Positions 18,228-27,566 of a DNA stretch of 64,000 bases are shown piece after piece. The DNA lies in NCBI RefSeq assembly GCF_030719035.1, contig NZ_CP132203.1:2976001-3040000 (forward strand). The letters are read 5' to 3'. The position numbers and the translations under genes were made by a program. The notes below the pieces were generated by a model. It saw only the letters and a program-made list of their open reading frames with translations, did not search any database and was not told the origin of the DNA. The stretch's first letter is position 1. Every line of letters begins with the position of its first letter. This stretch comes from Hahella sp. HNIBRBA332. Lineage in GTDB: Bacteria > Pseudomonadota > Gammaproteobacteria > Pseudomonadales > Oleiphilaceae.

Positions 18228-19340
18228 ATGCTGATCATTCTTCACCCTGATACAGATATTTCCTCGGAAGCCTATAGAGAAACCCTGAACTTTATTGACG
18301 CACTACCTGGCGTCTCCAGCAAAGTGCATGAAATTCAAGGTAAACAGCAGAAGCTGACGGAACTCTATCTTCTTGGAGACACCAAGAAGCTGAACGCCGA
18401 AGAGTTAGAAGCCTTACCCGCTGTTGAACGAGTCGTACGTATTTCTGAAGAGTATCGCATTCTTGGCCGCCACGCAGACAGTAAGCGCACCACCGGATTT
18501 CATTACAATGGGCTGACGTTTGATCAAGAGAGCTTCCACGTATTCGCGGGCCTTTGCGCAGTAGACAATCCGACTCATGTCGAAGAAATGATGCGCGCTC
18601 TTAAGGAAAACGGCCAGCATTGCACCCGCATGGGCGCCTACAAACCACGCACCAACCCCTACACATTCCAAGGCCACGGCAAAGACTGCTTGCCTTATGT
18701 TTTCGAGTTGGCCGGAAAATACGACATTAAAGTAATCGCTATGGAGATTACTCACGAGAGCCATATCGAGGAAATTGACGAGTGTCTGGAGAAAACCGGC
18801 CGTCCTACAGGCGTTATGTTGCAGATCGGCACCCGTAACACGCAAAACTTTGAACTTCTCAAGGCTATTGGCAGACAGAAAGAATACCCCGCCCTACTGA
18901 AAAGAGGGTTCGGCATTTCGCTGAATGAGTCACTTAACGCGGCGGAGTATCTGGCAAGCGAAGGTAACGCCAATGTCGTCTTTTGCCTGCGCGGCATGAA
19001 AACGGATGGCGGAGCGCCTCACCGAAATCTGGTGGACTTTGCTCACGTCCCTGTCATCAAACGCCTTACCCGTATGCCAGTTTGCGTGGACCCGTCACAT
19101 TCTGTTGGCAATCATGAGCGCGCGCCCGATGGAATATTGGAAGTCACTCACGCCACCGCCCAAGGAATCATCGCGGGGGCCAATATGGTTCTGGTGGACT
19201 TCCACCCTCACCCATCCAAAGCGCTGGTAGATGGCCCTCAGGCTCTGACCCTGCCGGATTTGCCTGCATTTCTGGAAGATGCGAATTTATGCAGGGAAAC
19301 CTACCTTAAACGCCAAGCAATCTATAAGAAGTCCAATTAA
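18228..19340 (+). CDS. 3-deoxy-7-phosphoheptulonate synthase, type I-beta-like
   Basis: This enzyme condenses phosphoenolpyruvate and erythrose 4-phosphate, the first step of the shikimate pathway. The 370-residue protein has an N-terminal ferredoxin-like domain (about residues 1-75) and a DAHP synthase barrel. The barrel has FAGLCAVDNPTHVEEMM, GAYKPRTNPYTFQGHG (about 143-158), VMLQIGTRNTQN, FCLRGMKTDGGAP and PVCVDPSHSVGNHE. The ferredoxin-like domain is the feedback-control module in Thermotoga-type enzymes. This differs from the E. coli AroF/G/H class. An AGGA lies 9 bases before the ATG. Confidence 0.9.
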   Translation: MLIILHPDTDISSEAYRETLNFIDALPGVSSKVHEIQGKQQKLTELYLLGDTKKLNAEELEALPAVERVVRISEEYRILGRHADSKRTTGFHYNGLTFDQESFHVFAGLCAVDNPTHVEEMMRALKENGQHCTRMGAYKPRTNPYTFQGHGKDCLPYVFELAGKYDIKVIAMEITHESHIEEIDECLEKTGRPTGVMLQIGTRNTQNFELLKAIGRQKEYPALLKRGFGISLNESLNAAEYLASEGNANVVFCLRGMKTDGGAPHRNLVDFAHVPVIKRLTRMPVCVDPSHSVGNHERAPDGILEVTHATAQGIIAGANMVLVDFHPHPSKALVDGPQALTLPDLPAFLEDANLCRETYLKRQAIYKKSN

Positions 19341-19352
19341 CGGAAACTCAAT

Positions 19353-20099
19353 ATGATTATTGTGGGTCATCGGGGCGCCAAGGGCGAAGCGCCGGAAAAT
19401 ACCGTCGCCGGCTTTGTTCATCCCTATCGGGAAGGCATCCGCAATTTTGAGCTGGATCTTCAGCTCAGCAAGGACGGCCACTTGATGGTCATTCATGATA
19501 AAACCACCAATCGCACCACCGGTCACGCCGCCAAGGTAGCGGAGCTAACTGCGGCGGAACTGGGCGACCTGGACGCAGGACTACACATCCCGCCGTGGCA
19601 TGAGCCAGCGGCTGTGCCGACACTACAGGACATACTGGCGGCTTGCCCTGAGTTTCAGTCGATACAGCTGGAGATCAAGACTGACACCAAGCCCAGGCTG
19701 AACATACTCTGCAATCGACTGGTAGAGCTGATCCAACACGAAAAGCTGTTTGGGCGCGTCATCGTCACGTCTTCAAACTCTTGGGTGCTGCAGCAGATCA
19801 AGCGACTGAATGGCTCCATCGACACGGGATATGTCGCGGAGAAACGCTTTCCAGGCCCAATACAAACCGCACTCAAGCTCAACTGCCGAATGCTGGTGCT
19901 ATATTACAAGTTGGCCGATGAGGAGCTGATGAGAGAGGCCAGAAAGGCGGGACTGGAAGTCTCCACCTGGACGGTGAATATGATTCCCGACGTACTACGC
20001 TTGCAGGAGCTGGGCGTACATAGCGTGATCACCGATTACCCCTGCCACGTCCTCAAATACCTAAAGACCCAGCAGCCGCATCTGACTCACGCGCAATAG
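19353..20099 (+). CDS. Glycerophosphodiester phosphodiesterase
   Basis: The 248-residue enzyme hydrolyses glycerophosphodiesters to glycerol 3-phosphate and an alcohol. The GDPD motif HRGAKGEAPENT begins at residue 6. Metal and catalytic residues follow in ELDLQLSKDGHLMVIHD (about residues 32-48), IQLEIK (about 108-113) and the C-terminal VSTWTVN. There is no signal peptide, so it is the cytosolic UgpQ-like type. It begins 12 bases after the DAHP synthase gene and probably shares its transcript. Confidence 0.9.
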   Translation: MIIVGHRGAKGEAPENTVAGFVHPYREGIRNFELDLQLSKDGHLMVIHDKTTNRTTGHAAKVAELTAAELGDLDAGLHIPPWHEPAAVPTLQDILAACPEFQSIQLEIKTDTKPRLNILCNRLVELIQHEKLFGRVIVTSSNSWVLQQIKRLNGSIDTGYVAEKRFPGPIQTALKLNCRMLVLYYKLADEELMREARKAGLEVSTWTVNMIPDVLRLQELGVHSVITDYPCHVLKYLKTQQPHLTHAQ

Positions 20100-20115
20100 T
20101 CGCTTTCACGACAGA

Positions 20116-20146
20116 AGGCGAGAGGGAAGCAAAAACCCTCTCGCCT
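20116..20146. terminator. Hairpin between convergent genes
   Basis: A perfect 11-bp inverted repeat, AGGCGAGAGGG / CCCTCTCGCCT, surrounds a 9-base A-rich loop. It lies between the glycerophosphodiesterase and sthA stop codons. There is no U-tract after either arm, so it may block transcripts or protect 3' ends rather than act as a standard intrinsic terminator. Confidence 0.6.
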
Positions 20147-20154
20147 AAACCAGA

Positions 20155-21549
20155 TCAAAATATCCGATTGAGCCCGTTTAACGCCGCCACCCGATAGGCT
20201 TCCGCCATAGTGGGGTAGTTGAATGTGGTGTTAACAAAGTACTCAATGGTATTCAGCTCGCCGGGCTGATTCATGATGGCCTGTCCGATGTGCACAATCT
20301 CAGAAGCCTGGTCTCCGAAGCAATGGATTCCCAGCAACTCCATCGTTTCCCGGTGGAACAGCAGCTTCAGCATACCAACCGTGTCGCCAGTAATCTGCGC
20401 GCGAGCCAGATCCTTGAAAAACGCCTGCCCCACTTCATAAGGCACTTTGGCTTCCGTCAACTCCGCCTCTGTCCGGCCGACGGAACTAATTTCAGGAATC
20501 GTGTAAATCCCTGTAGGCACATCCGTAATAAAGCGGAAGAAATCATCCTTAACAATCTCCGAGGATGCTGAACGCCCCTGATCATAGGCGGCGCTAGCCA
20601 GACTGGGCCAGCCAATCACGTCGCCCGCCGCAAACACATGGGGGATCTTGGTGCGGTAATGATTGTCCACCGCCAGCTGACCACGTGCGTTGGGCTCCAG
20701 CCCAATATTCTCCAACCCCAAATTATCTGTATTACCAGTGCGGCCGTTACACCAGAGGAAGGCGTCAGCGCGAATGCGCTTGCCGGACTTCATCGTCAAT
20801 ACAACGCCATGATCATCACCGACCACGCTATCGTATTGTTCATTATGTCGCACCAGTACCCCGTTATCCCTCAGGTGATAACTCAGTGCATCGGAAATTT
20901 CTCCGTCAAGGAAAGACAGCAAACGCTCGCCGGGATTAATAAGATCTACTTTGACGCCCAAGCCGACGAAGATGGAGGCATACTCACAGCCGATAACCCC
21001 TGCTCCGTAGATAATCAGCGTTCTAGGCGTATGGCTAAGCTTGAGAATACTGTCGCTGTTATAGACACGGCGATGAGTGAAGTCTACGTCTTCAGGCAGA
21101 TAAGGTCTGGAACCTGTCGCGATGACAATCTGCTTGCCATATAAGACTTCTTTGCCGTTCAGACCGCCCCGCACTTCAATACGGTTCTCGTCAATGAAAC
21201 TGGCGCGACCGCGGTACAGATCAACCCTGTTGCGGGCGTAAAACTGTGTACGAATTTTGACCTGCTTACCAATTACTCGTTCCGCATTCTGCAGGACTCT
21301 GGGGAAAGAAAACCAGCGCGGCTCCCCAATATCCCGGAACATAGTGTTGGTATTAAACTGGATGATTTGTTTAACTGCATGTCGCAACGCTTTCGACGGA
21401 ATTGTCCCCATATGGGTGCAATTGCCGCCAACCTGACTCTTATCCTCAATCACTGCAACGCGCTTGCCGTGCTTCGCAGCATTCATCGCCGCGCCTTCGC
21501 CAGCCGGCCCGGCGCCAATTACAACCACATCATAACGATATTCAGCCAT
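20155..21549 (-). CDS. sthA: Soluble pyridine nucleotide transhydrogenase
   Basis: SthA balances NADPH and NADH in the cytosol. The 464-residue flavoprotein has the FAD motif VIGAGPAGEGAAMNAAKHG (about residues 10-28) and a second Rossmann motif, IYGAGVIGCEYASIFVGLG (about 178-196). It has the C-terminal FAD/dimer region with IPEISSVGRTEAEL. At the place of the redox disulfide of related reductases it reads NCTHMGTIPSKALR, with only one of the two cysteines. That is the signature of the transhydrogenase rather than lipoamide dehydrogenase. Confidence 0.94.
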   Translation of the reverse strand: MAEYRYDVVVIGAGPAGEGAAMNAAKHGKRVAVIEDKSQVGGNCTHMGTIPSKALRHAVKQIIQFNTNTMFRDIGEPRWFSFPRVLQNAERVIGKQVKIRTQFYARNRVDLYRGRASFIDENRIEVRGGLNGKEVLYGKQIVIATGSRPYLPEDVDFTHRRVYNSDSILKLSHTPRTLIIYGAGVIGCEYASIFVGLGVKVDLINPGERLLSFLDGEISDALSYHLRDNGVLVRHNEQYDSVVGDDHGVVLTMKSGKRIRADAFLWCNGRTGNTDNLGLENIGLEPNARGQLAVDNHYRTKIPHVFAAGDVIGWPSLASAAYDQGRSASSEIVKDDFFRFITDVPTGIYTIPEISSVGRTEAELTEAKVPYEVGQAFFKDLARAQITGDTVGMLKLLFHRETMELLGIHCFGDQASEIVHIGQAIMNQPGELNTIEYFVNTTFNYPTMAEAYRVAALNGLNRIF

Positions 21550-21740
21550 GCGCTGTCGGTCTCCTGAAATCCTATCCCGCCGGATCGCAGCCGCCGCAGG
21601 CCGCCGGACGGGACATCTTTATAATTAATGACTTAAATCGCGACGCCAGATAAGCGCATCGTCGCGTGCGACAACTCAATCACAACCCGCAGAGCGCCCA
21701 ATGAGGCATTCCGCAGATTTGCTTATATAAGGTTAAGAGC

Positions 21741-21983
21741 TCACTCCTTACGAGTGGCGTCGTATGCGAGATCTTCAGCCTGCGCCTGTGATTGCTTGGC
21801 GGCTTCCGTCTCTTTTTCACATTTGTTTTTATCGCCTCCGCAAATATCGCAGGCGACCTCCATACCTAAGGCGCTCATACCGCCACAAGAACCCGAAATA
21901 GGCTTGCGACCCAGAATGACGCCAATAGACATGGCCAAAACGATGAGCAGCATGACGCCGAACACAACAAGAAACACATACAT
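21741..21983 (-). CDS. nqrM: Na+-translocating NADH dehydrogenase maturation factor NqrM
   Basis: The 80-residue protein has one N-terminal membrane helix (about residues 3-24) and a cysteine set SCGGMSALGMEVACDICGGDK plus a later C, the DUF539 pattern. In Vibrio, NqrM is needed to place the iron centre between NqrD and NqrE. It is the last gene of the nqr cluster, starting 4 bases after apbE, which supports cotranscription. Confidence 0.93.
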   Translation of the reverse strand: MYVFLVVFGVMLLIVLAMSIGVILGRKPISGSCGGMSALGMEVACDICGGDKNKCEKETEAAKQSQAQAEDLAYDATRKE

Positions 21984-21987
21984 CGCT

Positions 21988-23043
21988 CTACTCCTCCAAT
22001 CGTTTGATTCGTTGCAAAAACGCGGGAGACGTTTCTTCTACAAACTTACCGTCCCGCCGGACAATAAACAACACGGCGATATCGTTTTTGACCGCCACCT
22101 CCATACCTTGTTCCGGCCCCATCACCATAAAGGACGTCGCCAAAGCATCCGCGCGCGCCACCGTATCGTCGATGACCGTTACTGAGGCAAGGTTATGGCC
22201 AATCGGCCTGCCAGTGCGGGGGTCAATGGTATGGGAGTAGCGCACGCCGTCTTCTTCGAAGTAATTACGATAGTCTCCAGAGGTGGCTACCGCGCCTCTA
22301 TCCAATTCCAACACGTCCTGAGCCCGTCTTTCGCCTACTACCGGCGACTCTATGGCGATCCGCCAAGGCTGCCCGTCTGGTTTATGGCCGCTCAGCATGA
22401 CTTCCCCACCAACCTCAACCAGATAGTCAGTGACGCCCTGCGATTCCAGGTATTTAGCCGCCAGGTCAACGGAATATCCTTTGGCGACAGCGGAGAGATC
22501 AACGTACATCGCTGTCTCTTTGAGGACTTTATCGCCATCCGCCTGGTATTTGAGATGTTGGTAGCCGACTTTGGACAACTCGCTGGAAAGCGTGGCGTCA
22601 TCCGGTATCTTAATCGGGCGAAGATCAGGACCAAAGCCCCAAAGATTCACCAGCTTGCCCACAGTGATATCAAAAGCGCCGCCACTGATATCGCTTACGC
22701 CCTGGGCAATTTGAAATACTTCAAATGTTTCAGGCGAGAAATCAAACCAGCTTCCGGGCTCAGACTGATTAAAACGGCTTAATTCCGACTCAGGCTTGTA
22801 AGTCGACATCAGGCGATCAACCAGCTGCAATTGCGCCAATACGCCCTGCGCCAGTTCCTGCTCCGACTTACTCGAATCAGAAGCCCACTTAACATGATAG
22901 GTCGTACCCATGATCTTGCCCTCAGAAGAGTGCAATTCCGGGCCAGAATGAAAGCAGCCCGCCAATGCGAGACTGCTGGAAAGCAGTAAAGCACTGGCGG
23001 GCTTTCTGATTTTGAAGAACGCAGAAATAATACTAACCACCAA
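21988..23043 (-). CDS. apbE: FAD:protein FMN transferase (lipoprotein)
   Basis: ApbE attaches FMN to Thr residues of NqrB and NqrC. The 351-residue protein has a lipoprotein signal with lipobox LALAGC (Cys near residue 29), so it is anchored on the periplasmic side. Family motifs are IMGTTYHVKW, VDLSAVAKGYSVD, VEVGGEVMLSGHKPDG, and YSHTIDPRTGRPI with TVIDDTVARADALATSFMV. It overlaps nqrF by 11 bases and so is made together with its substrates. Confidence 0.94.
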   Translation of the reverse strand: MVVSIISAFFKIRKPASALLLSSSLALAGCFHSGPELHSSEGKIMGTTYHVKWASDSSKSEQELAQGVLAQLQLVDRLMSTYKPESELSRFNQSEPGSWFDFSPETFEVFQIAQGVSDISGGAFDITVGKLVNLWGFGPDLRPIKIPDDATLSSELSKVGYQHLKYQADGDKVLKETAMYVDLSAVAKGYSVDLAAKYLESQGVTDYLVEVGGEVMLSGHKPDGQPWRIAIESPVVGERRAQDVLELDRGAVATSGDYRNYFEEDGVRYSHTIDPRTGRPIGHNLASVTVIDDTVARADALATSFMVMGPEQGMEVAVKNDIAVLFIVRRDGKFVEETSPAFLQRIKRLEE

Positions 23044-24259
23044 AGTCGTCTAGTAGAATATTCTCGTCCTCAACACCTAGATCTTTCAGCATTTTGATAA
23101 CTGCCGCGTTCATCATGGGCGGTCCGCACATGTAGAACTCACAGTCCTCTGGCGCTGGATGGTCTCTCAGGTAGTTTTCATACAACACGTTGTGAATGAA
23201 CCCTTTGTAGCCCGTCCAGTTGTCATCAGGCAGCGGATCGGAAAGGGCCACATGCCATTGGAAGTTATCATTCTCCGCAGCCAGTCCGTCAAAGTCGTCC
23301 ACGTAGAACATTTCACGACGGCTACGAGCGCCATACCAGAAAGACATTTTACGGCTGGTCTTAAGGCGCTTCAGCTGATCGAAGATGTGCGCGCGCATTG
23401 GAGCCATACCGGCGCCGCCGCCAACGAACACCATTTCAGCGTCAGTCTCTTTAGCAAAGAACTCACCAAAGGGCCCGTATACAGTTACCTTATCGCCAGG
23501 CTTCAACGAGAATACCCATGAGGACATTTGTCCAGGTGGGAAGTTGGTGCCTGGAGGAGGCGTCGCAATACGGATATTGAACTTCAGTACGCCGCGTTCT
23601 TCTGGATAGTTCGCCATAGAGTATGCGCGAATTACCGGCTCTTTCACGACGGAACGGAAACGCCACAGGTTGTGCTTATCCCAGTCTTCGCGGAAGCGCT
23701 CTTCGATATCAAACTTATCGAACGTCACGTCGTAGGCTGGCGTCTCAAGCTGAACGTAACCGCCAGCGCGGAAGTCAACAACCTCACCGTCCGGCAATTT
23801 CAATACCAGCTCTTTGATGAAAGTGGCGACGTTATGGTTAGACACCACCTCGCACTCCCATTTCTTAACGCCGAAGACTTCTTCCGGCACTTCGATTTTC
23901 ATGTCCTGCTTTACAGCAACCTGACAGGACAAGCGCCAGCCTTCTTTCTCTTCACGACGTGTAAAGTGCGCTCTCTCCGTCGGCAACATGGAGCCGCCGC
24001 CATCGAAAACTTTACACTTACACTGTGCGCAGCTGCCGCCGCCACCGCAGGCGGAGGACAAGAATACGCCCTCTCCAGCCAATGTTTGCAGCAACTTGCC
24101 GCCGGCTGGCGTTTTGATTGTGTGATTGGGATCGCCGTTCACCTCAATGGTGACGTCGCCCGAGCTGACCAGTCTTGCGCGCGCCGCCAGGATCACCGCC
24201 ACCAGTGATAGCACTATGGCGGTGAACATGACTACGCCCAATATGATTTCAGTGTTCAT
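23033..24259 (-). CDS. nqrF: Na+-NQR subunit F, NADH-oxidising
   Basis: NqrF takes electrons from NADH through FAD and a 2Fe-2S centre into the sodium pump. The 408-residue length is standard. It has an N-terminal membrane helix (residues 5-27). A ferredoxin domain follows with the cluster motif SACGGGGSCAQCKCKVF (about residues 69-85). The FAD-binding part has RAYSMANYP and the NADH-binding part has FVGGGAGMAPMRAHI, ending in CGPPMMN and the conserved C-terminal DDFGG. Confidence 0.97.
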   Translation of the reverse strand: MNTEIILGVVMFTAIVLSLVAVILAARARLVSSGDVTIEVNGDPNHTIKTPAGGKLLQTLAGEGVFLSSACGGGGSCAQCKCKVFDGGGSMLPTERAHFTRREEKEGWRLSCQVAVKQDMKIEVPEEVFGVKKWECEVVSNHNVATFIKELVLKLPDGEVVDFRAGGYVQLETPAYDVTFDKFDIEERFREDWDKHNLWRFRSVVKEPVIRAYSMANYPEERGVLKFNIRIATPPPGTNFPPGQMSSWVFSLKPGDKVTVYGPFGEFFAKETDAEMVFVGGGAGMAPMRAHIFDQLKRLKTSRKMSFWYGARSRREMFYVDDFDGLAAENDNFQWHVALSDPLPDDNWTGYKGFIHNVLYENYLRDHPAPEDCEFYMCGPPMMNAAVIKMLKDLGVEDENILLDDFGG

Positions 24260-24289
24260 TTGTAATTAACCTTCACCTGTTCGGACCGA

Positions 24290-24901
24290 TTACAGAGAGA
24301 TGCCTGAGAAAGACATAAAACCAAGCGACATCAGACCTACGGTGATGAAGGTGATGCCCAGACCACGCAGACCTTCAGGAACGTCACTGTATTTCAGCTT
24401 CTCTCTAATACCGGCCAAAGCGATGATCGCCAACGCCCAGCCCAGTCCAGCGCCGAAACCGTACACCAGACTCTCTCCGAATGTGTAATCACGCTCAACC
24501 ATGAACAGGGAGGCGCCCATGATCGCACAGTTAACGGTAATCAGCGGGAGAAACACACCCAACGCGTTATAAAGCGCGGGGAAGAACTTATCCAGCACCA
24601 TTTCCAATATCTGTACGATAGCGGCGATAACACCGATATATGTCAGCAACCCAAGGAAACTCAGGTCAACATTAGGCAACCCCGCCCAGCTCAATGCGCC
24701 TTCGCGTAACAGGCCATTATAAATGGCGTTGTTAACAGGCACAGTCACAGCCAGTACGACGACAACCGCAATACCCAGACCAATAGCCGCTTCCATCTTC
24801 TTGGACAAAGCCAGGAACGTACACATTCCCAGGAAGAAGGCCAAGGCCATGTTTTCAACGAATACCGCCTTGATAAGGAGGCTCAGGTAATGTTCAAACA
24901 T
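24290..24901 (-). CDS. nqrE: Na+-NQR subunit E
   Basis: The 203-residue protein with about six membrane helices is homologous to NqrD and shares with it a membrane-embedded iron centre. Key sequences are VENMALAFFLGMCTFLALSKK near the N-terminus, and LITVNCAIMGASLFMVERDY (about residues 120-139), whose Cys is one of the expected ligands. The neighbours place it between nqrD (2-base gap) and nqrF (30-base gap). Confidence 0.97.
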   Translation of the reverse strand: MFEHYLSLLIKAVFVENMALAFFLGMCTFLALSKKMEAAIGLGIAVVVVLAVTVPVNNAIYNGLLREGALSWAGLPNVDLSFLGLLTYIGVIAAIVQILEMVLDKFFPALYNALGVFLPLITVNCAIMGASLFMVERDYTFGESLVYGFGAGLGWALAIIALAGIREKLKYSDVPEGLRGLGITFITVGLMSLGFMSFSGISL

Positions 24902-24903
24902 GC

Positions 24904-25569
24904 TTAAAACGCCTCCTTAACTTTATGCGCGGATAATTTGTACTCCGGCGCTTCCACCTGATCTTTCTTCCAGGAGCGCAAGCCCCAGATGATCAGGCCA
25001 ATGATGAAGAACGCGCTTGGAGGCAGTAATAGCAAGCCATTGGGCTGATACCACCCACCATTCGCCACCGTCGGCAGAATTTCCGCTCCAAACAGCTTAC
25101 CTGCTCCGAACAATTCCCGAACTGTGGCGACTATCAACAGAATCGCACCATACCCTGCGCCATTGCCAATCCCATCAAAGAAGCTCAACACCGGACTGTT
25201 TTGCATAGCGAACGCTTCAGCGCGCCCCATTACAATACAGTTAGTGATAATCAAACCAACAAAGACGGAAAGCTGCTTACTGATTTCATATGCATAGGCT
25301 TTCAACACCTGGTCAACCACTATTACCAGAGAGGCGATAATCGTCATTTGCACGATAATTCGAATATTGCTTGGAATATGCGAACGGATCATGGCGATAA
25401 AAAAGCTGGAAAAAGCGGTTACCAATGACACAGCAATAGCCATAACCAGCGACAGCTGCAGACTGGTCGTCACCGCCAGCGCCGAACAAATCCCAAGGAT
25501 CTGCAAGGCAATCGGGTTGTTGGAGAAAATTGGCTCCAGAAGAACCTTCTTCGGCGTTACTTCAGACAT
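24904..25569 (-). CDS. nqrD: Na+-NQR subunit D
   Basis: The 221-residue membrane subunit has six predicted helices. QILGICSALAVTTSL (about residues 23-37) and GLIITNCIVMGRAEAFAMQN (about 105-124) carry the two cysteines that, with those of NqrE, hold the iron centre. It overlaps nqrC by 8 bases. Confidence 0.97.
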   Translation of the reverse strand: MSEVTPKKVLLEPIFSNNPIALQILGICSALAVTTSLQLSLVMAIAVSLVTAFSSFFIAMIRSHIPSNIRIIVQMTIIASLVIVVDQVLKAYAYEISKQLSVFVGLIITNCIVMGRAEAFAMQNSPVLSFFDGIGNGAGYGAILLIVATVRELFGAGKLFGAEILPTVANGGWYQPNGLLLLPPSAFFIIGLIIWGLRSWKKDQVEAPEYKLSAHKVKEAF

Positions 25570-26371
25570 TTCCTGCCTCCCCGGATCTTACCCTTTCCAA
25601 ATACGTTTTAAACCCGCTCTCGCTCAGCCAGTAATGAAGCAGATTCTCTACGCCACGGCTGGTGAGACTGGCGCCGGACAACGCGTCTACAGAGTACTTA
25701 GCGTCAGACGCCGAAGGATTCACCCCTCCTTTGACAAGTCGTACGGCAACGTCAAAGTTTTCGTCATATACCTCTTTGCCAGGCCATTGTGATTTCCAAT
25801 TGGGGTTATCAACTTCCCCCCCCAATCCTGGCGTCTCTCCGTGCTCATAGAAACCGAGTCCGACCACACTGTCGCCATCAGCCTTCAGAGCAAGGAAGCC
25901 ATAAAGAGTGGACCAGAGACCATACCCTTTAACAGGTAAAATCACCCGGGTCAGTTTGTCTCCCTCTTTAACCAGATATACTTTCGCGTAGCGCTCGCGA
26001 CGCTTTATTCCAGCCAAATCCTCGCCTGAAGACAACGCTTTGGAAAGGTCAGGGTTTTGTGAGGATTTCTTCTGATCGAACGCATCCACACTCTCAAAAC
26101 CGATGTCTTTGGGCTCGACATATTTGCCGGTATCCAGGTCGACGATCTTAGGAGTAATCTGCGCAAACTTCTCCTCCACCTCTTTCTTAGAGGGAGTCGC
26201 GCTTAACATTCCTGCAGCACGCAGAATATTTTCCTTCAGGTTCAACGTTTTATTTTGAACCTGTATAGGCTTCAACAGTACAACTGAAGCAGATACGAAG
26301 ATTGAGCAGACGATACATAACGCAAGCGCGACGATGACCGTCTTTTGAATAGAATCGTTTGACTTAGACAC
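25562..26371 (-). CDS. nqrC: Na+-NQR subunit C, covalent FMN carrier
   Basis: The 269-residue subunit has an N-terminal membrane helix (about residues 10-32) and a periplasmic FMN-binding domain. The flavinylation motif is SGASLTSRGV (about residues 234-243), where the Thr receives FMN from ApbE. It overlaps nqrB and nqrD by 8 bases each, implying coupled translation. Confidence 0.97.
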   Translation of the reverse strand: MSKSNDSIQKTVIVALALCIVCSIFVSASVVLLKPIQVQNKTLNLKENILRAAGMLSATPSKKEVEEKFAQITPKIVDLDTGKYVEPKDIGFESVDAFDQKKSSQNPDLSKALSSGEDLAGIKRRERYAKVYLVKEGDKLTRVILPVKGYGLWSTLYGFLALKADGDSVVGLGFYEHGETPGLGGEVDNPNWKSQWPGKEVYDENFDVAVRLVKGGVNPSASDAKYSVDALSGASLTSRGVENLLHYWLSESGFKTYLERVRSGEAGNV

Positions 26372-27563
26372 GCGCCAGCCTCCGTTTGATATTGGCCTGA
26401 ATCACCAGATGATCGATAAACGGCGCAAACAGGTTGGCGAAAAGAATAGCCAACATGATGCCTTCAGGGAACGCCGGGTTAACAACGCGAATCAAGACTG
26501 TCATCAGGCCAACCAATATGCCGAACGCCCACTTGCCAGTATTAGTCATGGATGCGGACACGGGATCCGTCGCCATAAACATCATACCGAACGCAAAGCC
26601 GCCCAACACGAAATGCCAGTGTGCAGGCACTTGGAACATCGGATTGGTGTCAGAGCCGATAACGTTCAACAAAGTAGCTGTCGCCGCCATCCCAAGAAAA
26701 ACGCCAGCGACGATACGCCAGGACGCAATACCCATGATCAACAGCACAGCGCCGCCCAACAGAATAGCCAGGGTTGAAGTTTCACCCACACTGCCCTGCT
26801 GGAAGCCAAGGAACGCATCCATCCAGGAAATGTTGGTAGACAACGCATTCAATCCACCGGAAGCTGCTACGCTCAGAGGCGTTGCGCCACTGAAGCCGTC
26901 AACGGCGGTCCAAACAGCATCGCCGGAAATCTGAGCAGGGTATGCGAAATACAGAAACGCCCGACCAGTCAACGCCGGGTTCAAGAAGTTTTTACCCGTG
27001 CCGCCAAAGACTTCCTTACCGATCACCACCCCAAAACTGATACCCAAGGCCACCTGCCAAAGAGGGATTGTTGGCGGGCAGATCAAAGCAAAGAGAATAG
27101 AAGTAACAAAGAAACCTTCATTCACTTCGTGCTTTCTGATCGTTGCGAACAACACTTCCCAAAAGCCGCCGACAACGAACGTAACGGCATAAATAGGCAG
27201 AAAGTAAACCGCGCCATAAATGAAGTTATCCCAAATGCTGGCGGGATTATTGCCAGCCAGCATGGCGATAATTGCGCCATGCCAGTCCATATCCATGGTC
27301 AAACCATTAGCGGCGAGATAGGTGTTAGACTGGTAACCCACGTTGTACATGCCGAAGAACATGGCTGGGAATACACAGAACCACACCGTAATCATGATGC
27401 GCTTCAAATCAACGCCGTCACGCACATGCGTATTGGCGCTGGTCACTTTGGAAGGTGTATAGAAGATGGTGTCGACGGCTTCGTAAAGCGCGTACCACTT
27501 CTCATACTTGCCGCCTTTTTCAAATTGCGGCTCAATTTTGTCAAGAAATTCTCTCATTCCCAT
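26364..27563 (-). CDS. nqrB: Na+-NQR subunit B, membrane subunit with covalent FMN
   Basis: The 399-residue protein has about ten membrane helices and is central to sodium movement. The FMN attachment motif is DGFSGATPLSVAA (Thr near residue 232). GVVIGKEVFGGTGKNFLNP is another conserved segment (about 178-196). Riboflavin is also expected to bind at this subunit. It follows nqrA by 3 bases. Confidence 0.97.
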   Translation of the reverse strand: MGMREFLDKIEPQFEKGGKYEKWYALYEAVDTIFYTPSKVTSANTHVRDGVDLKRIMITVWFCVFPAMFFGMYNVGYQSNTYLAANGLTMDMDWHGAIIAMLAGNNPASIWDNFIYGAVYFLPIYAVTFVVGGFWEVLFATIRKHEVNEGFFVTSILFALICPPTIPLWQVALGISFGVVIGKEVFGGTGKNFLNPALTGRAFLYFAYPAQISGDAVWTAVDGFSGATPLSVAASGGLNALSTNISWMDAFLGFQQGSVGETSTLAILLGGAVLLIMGIASWRIVAGVFLGMAATATLLNVIGSDTNPMFQVPAHWHFVLGGFAFGMMFMATDPVSASMTNTGKWAFGILVGLMTVLIRVVNPAFPEGIMLAILFANLFAPFIDHLVIQANIKRRLARV

Positions 27564-27566
27564 GCA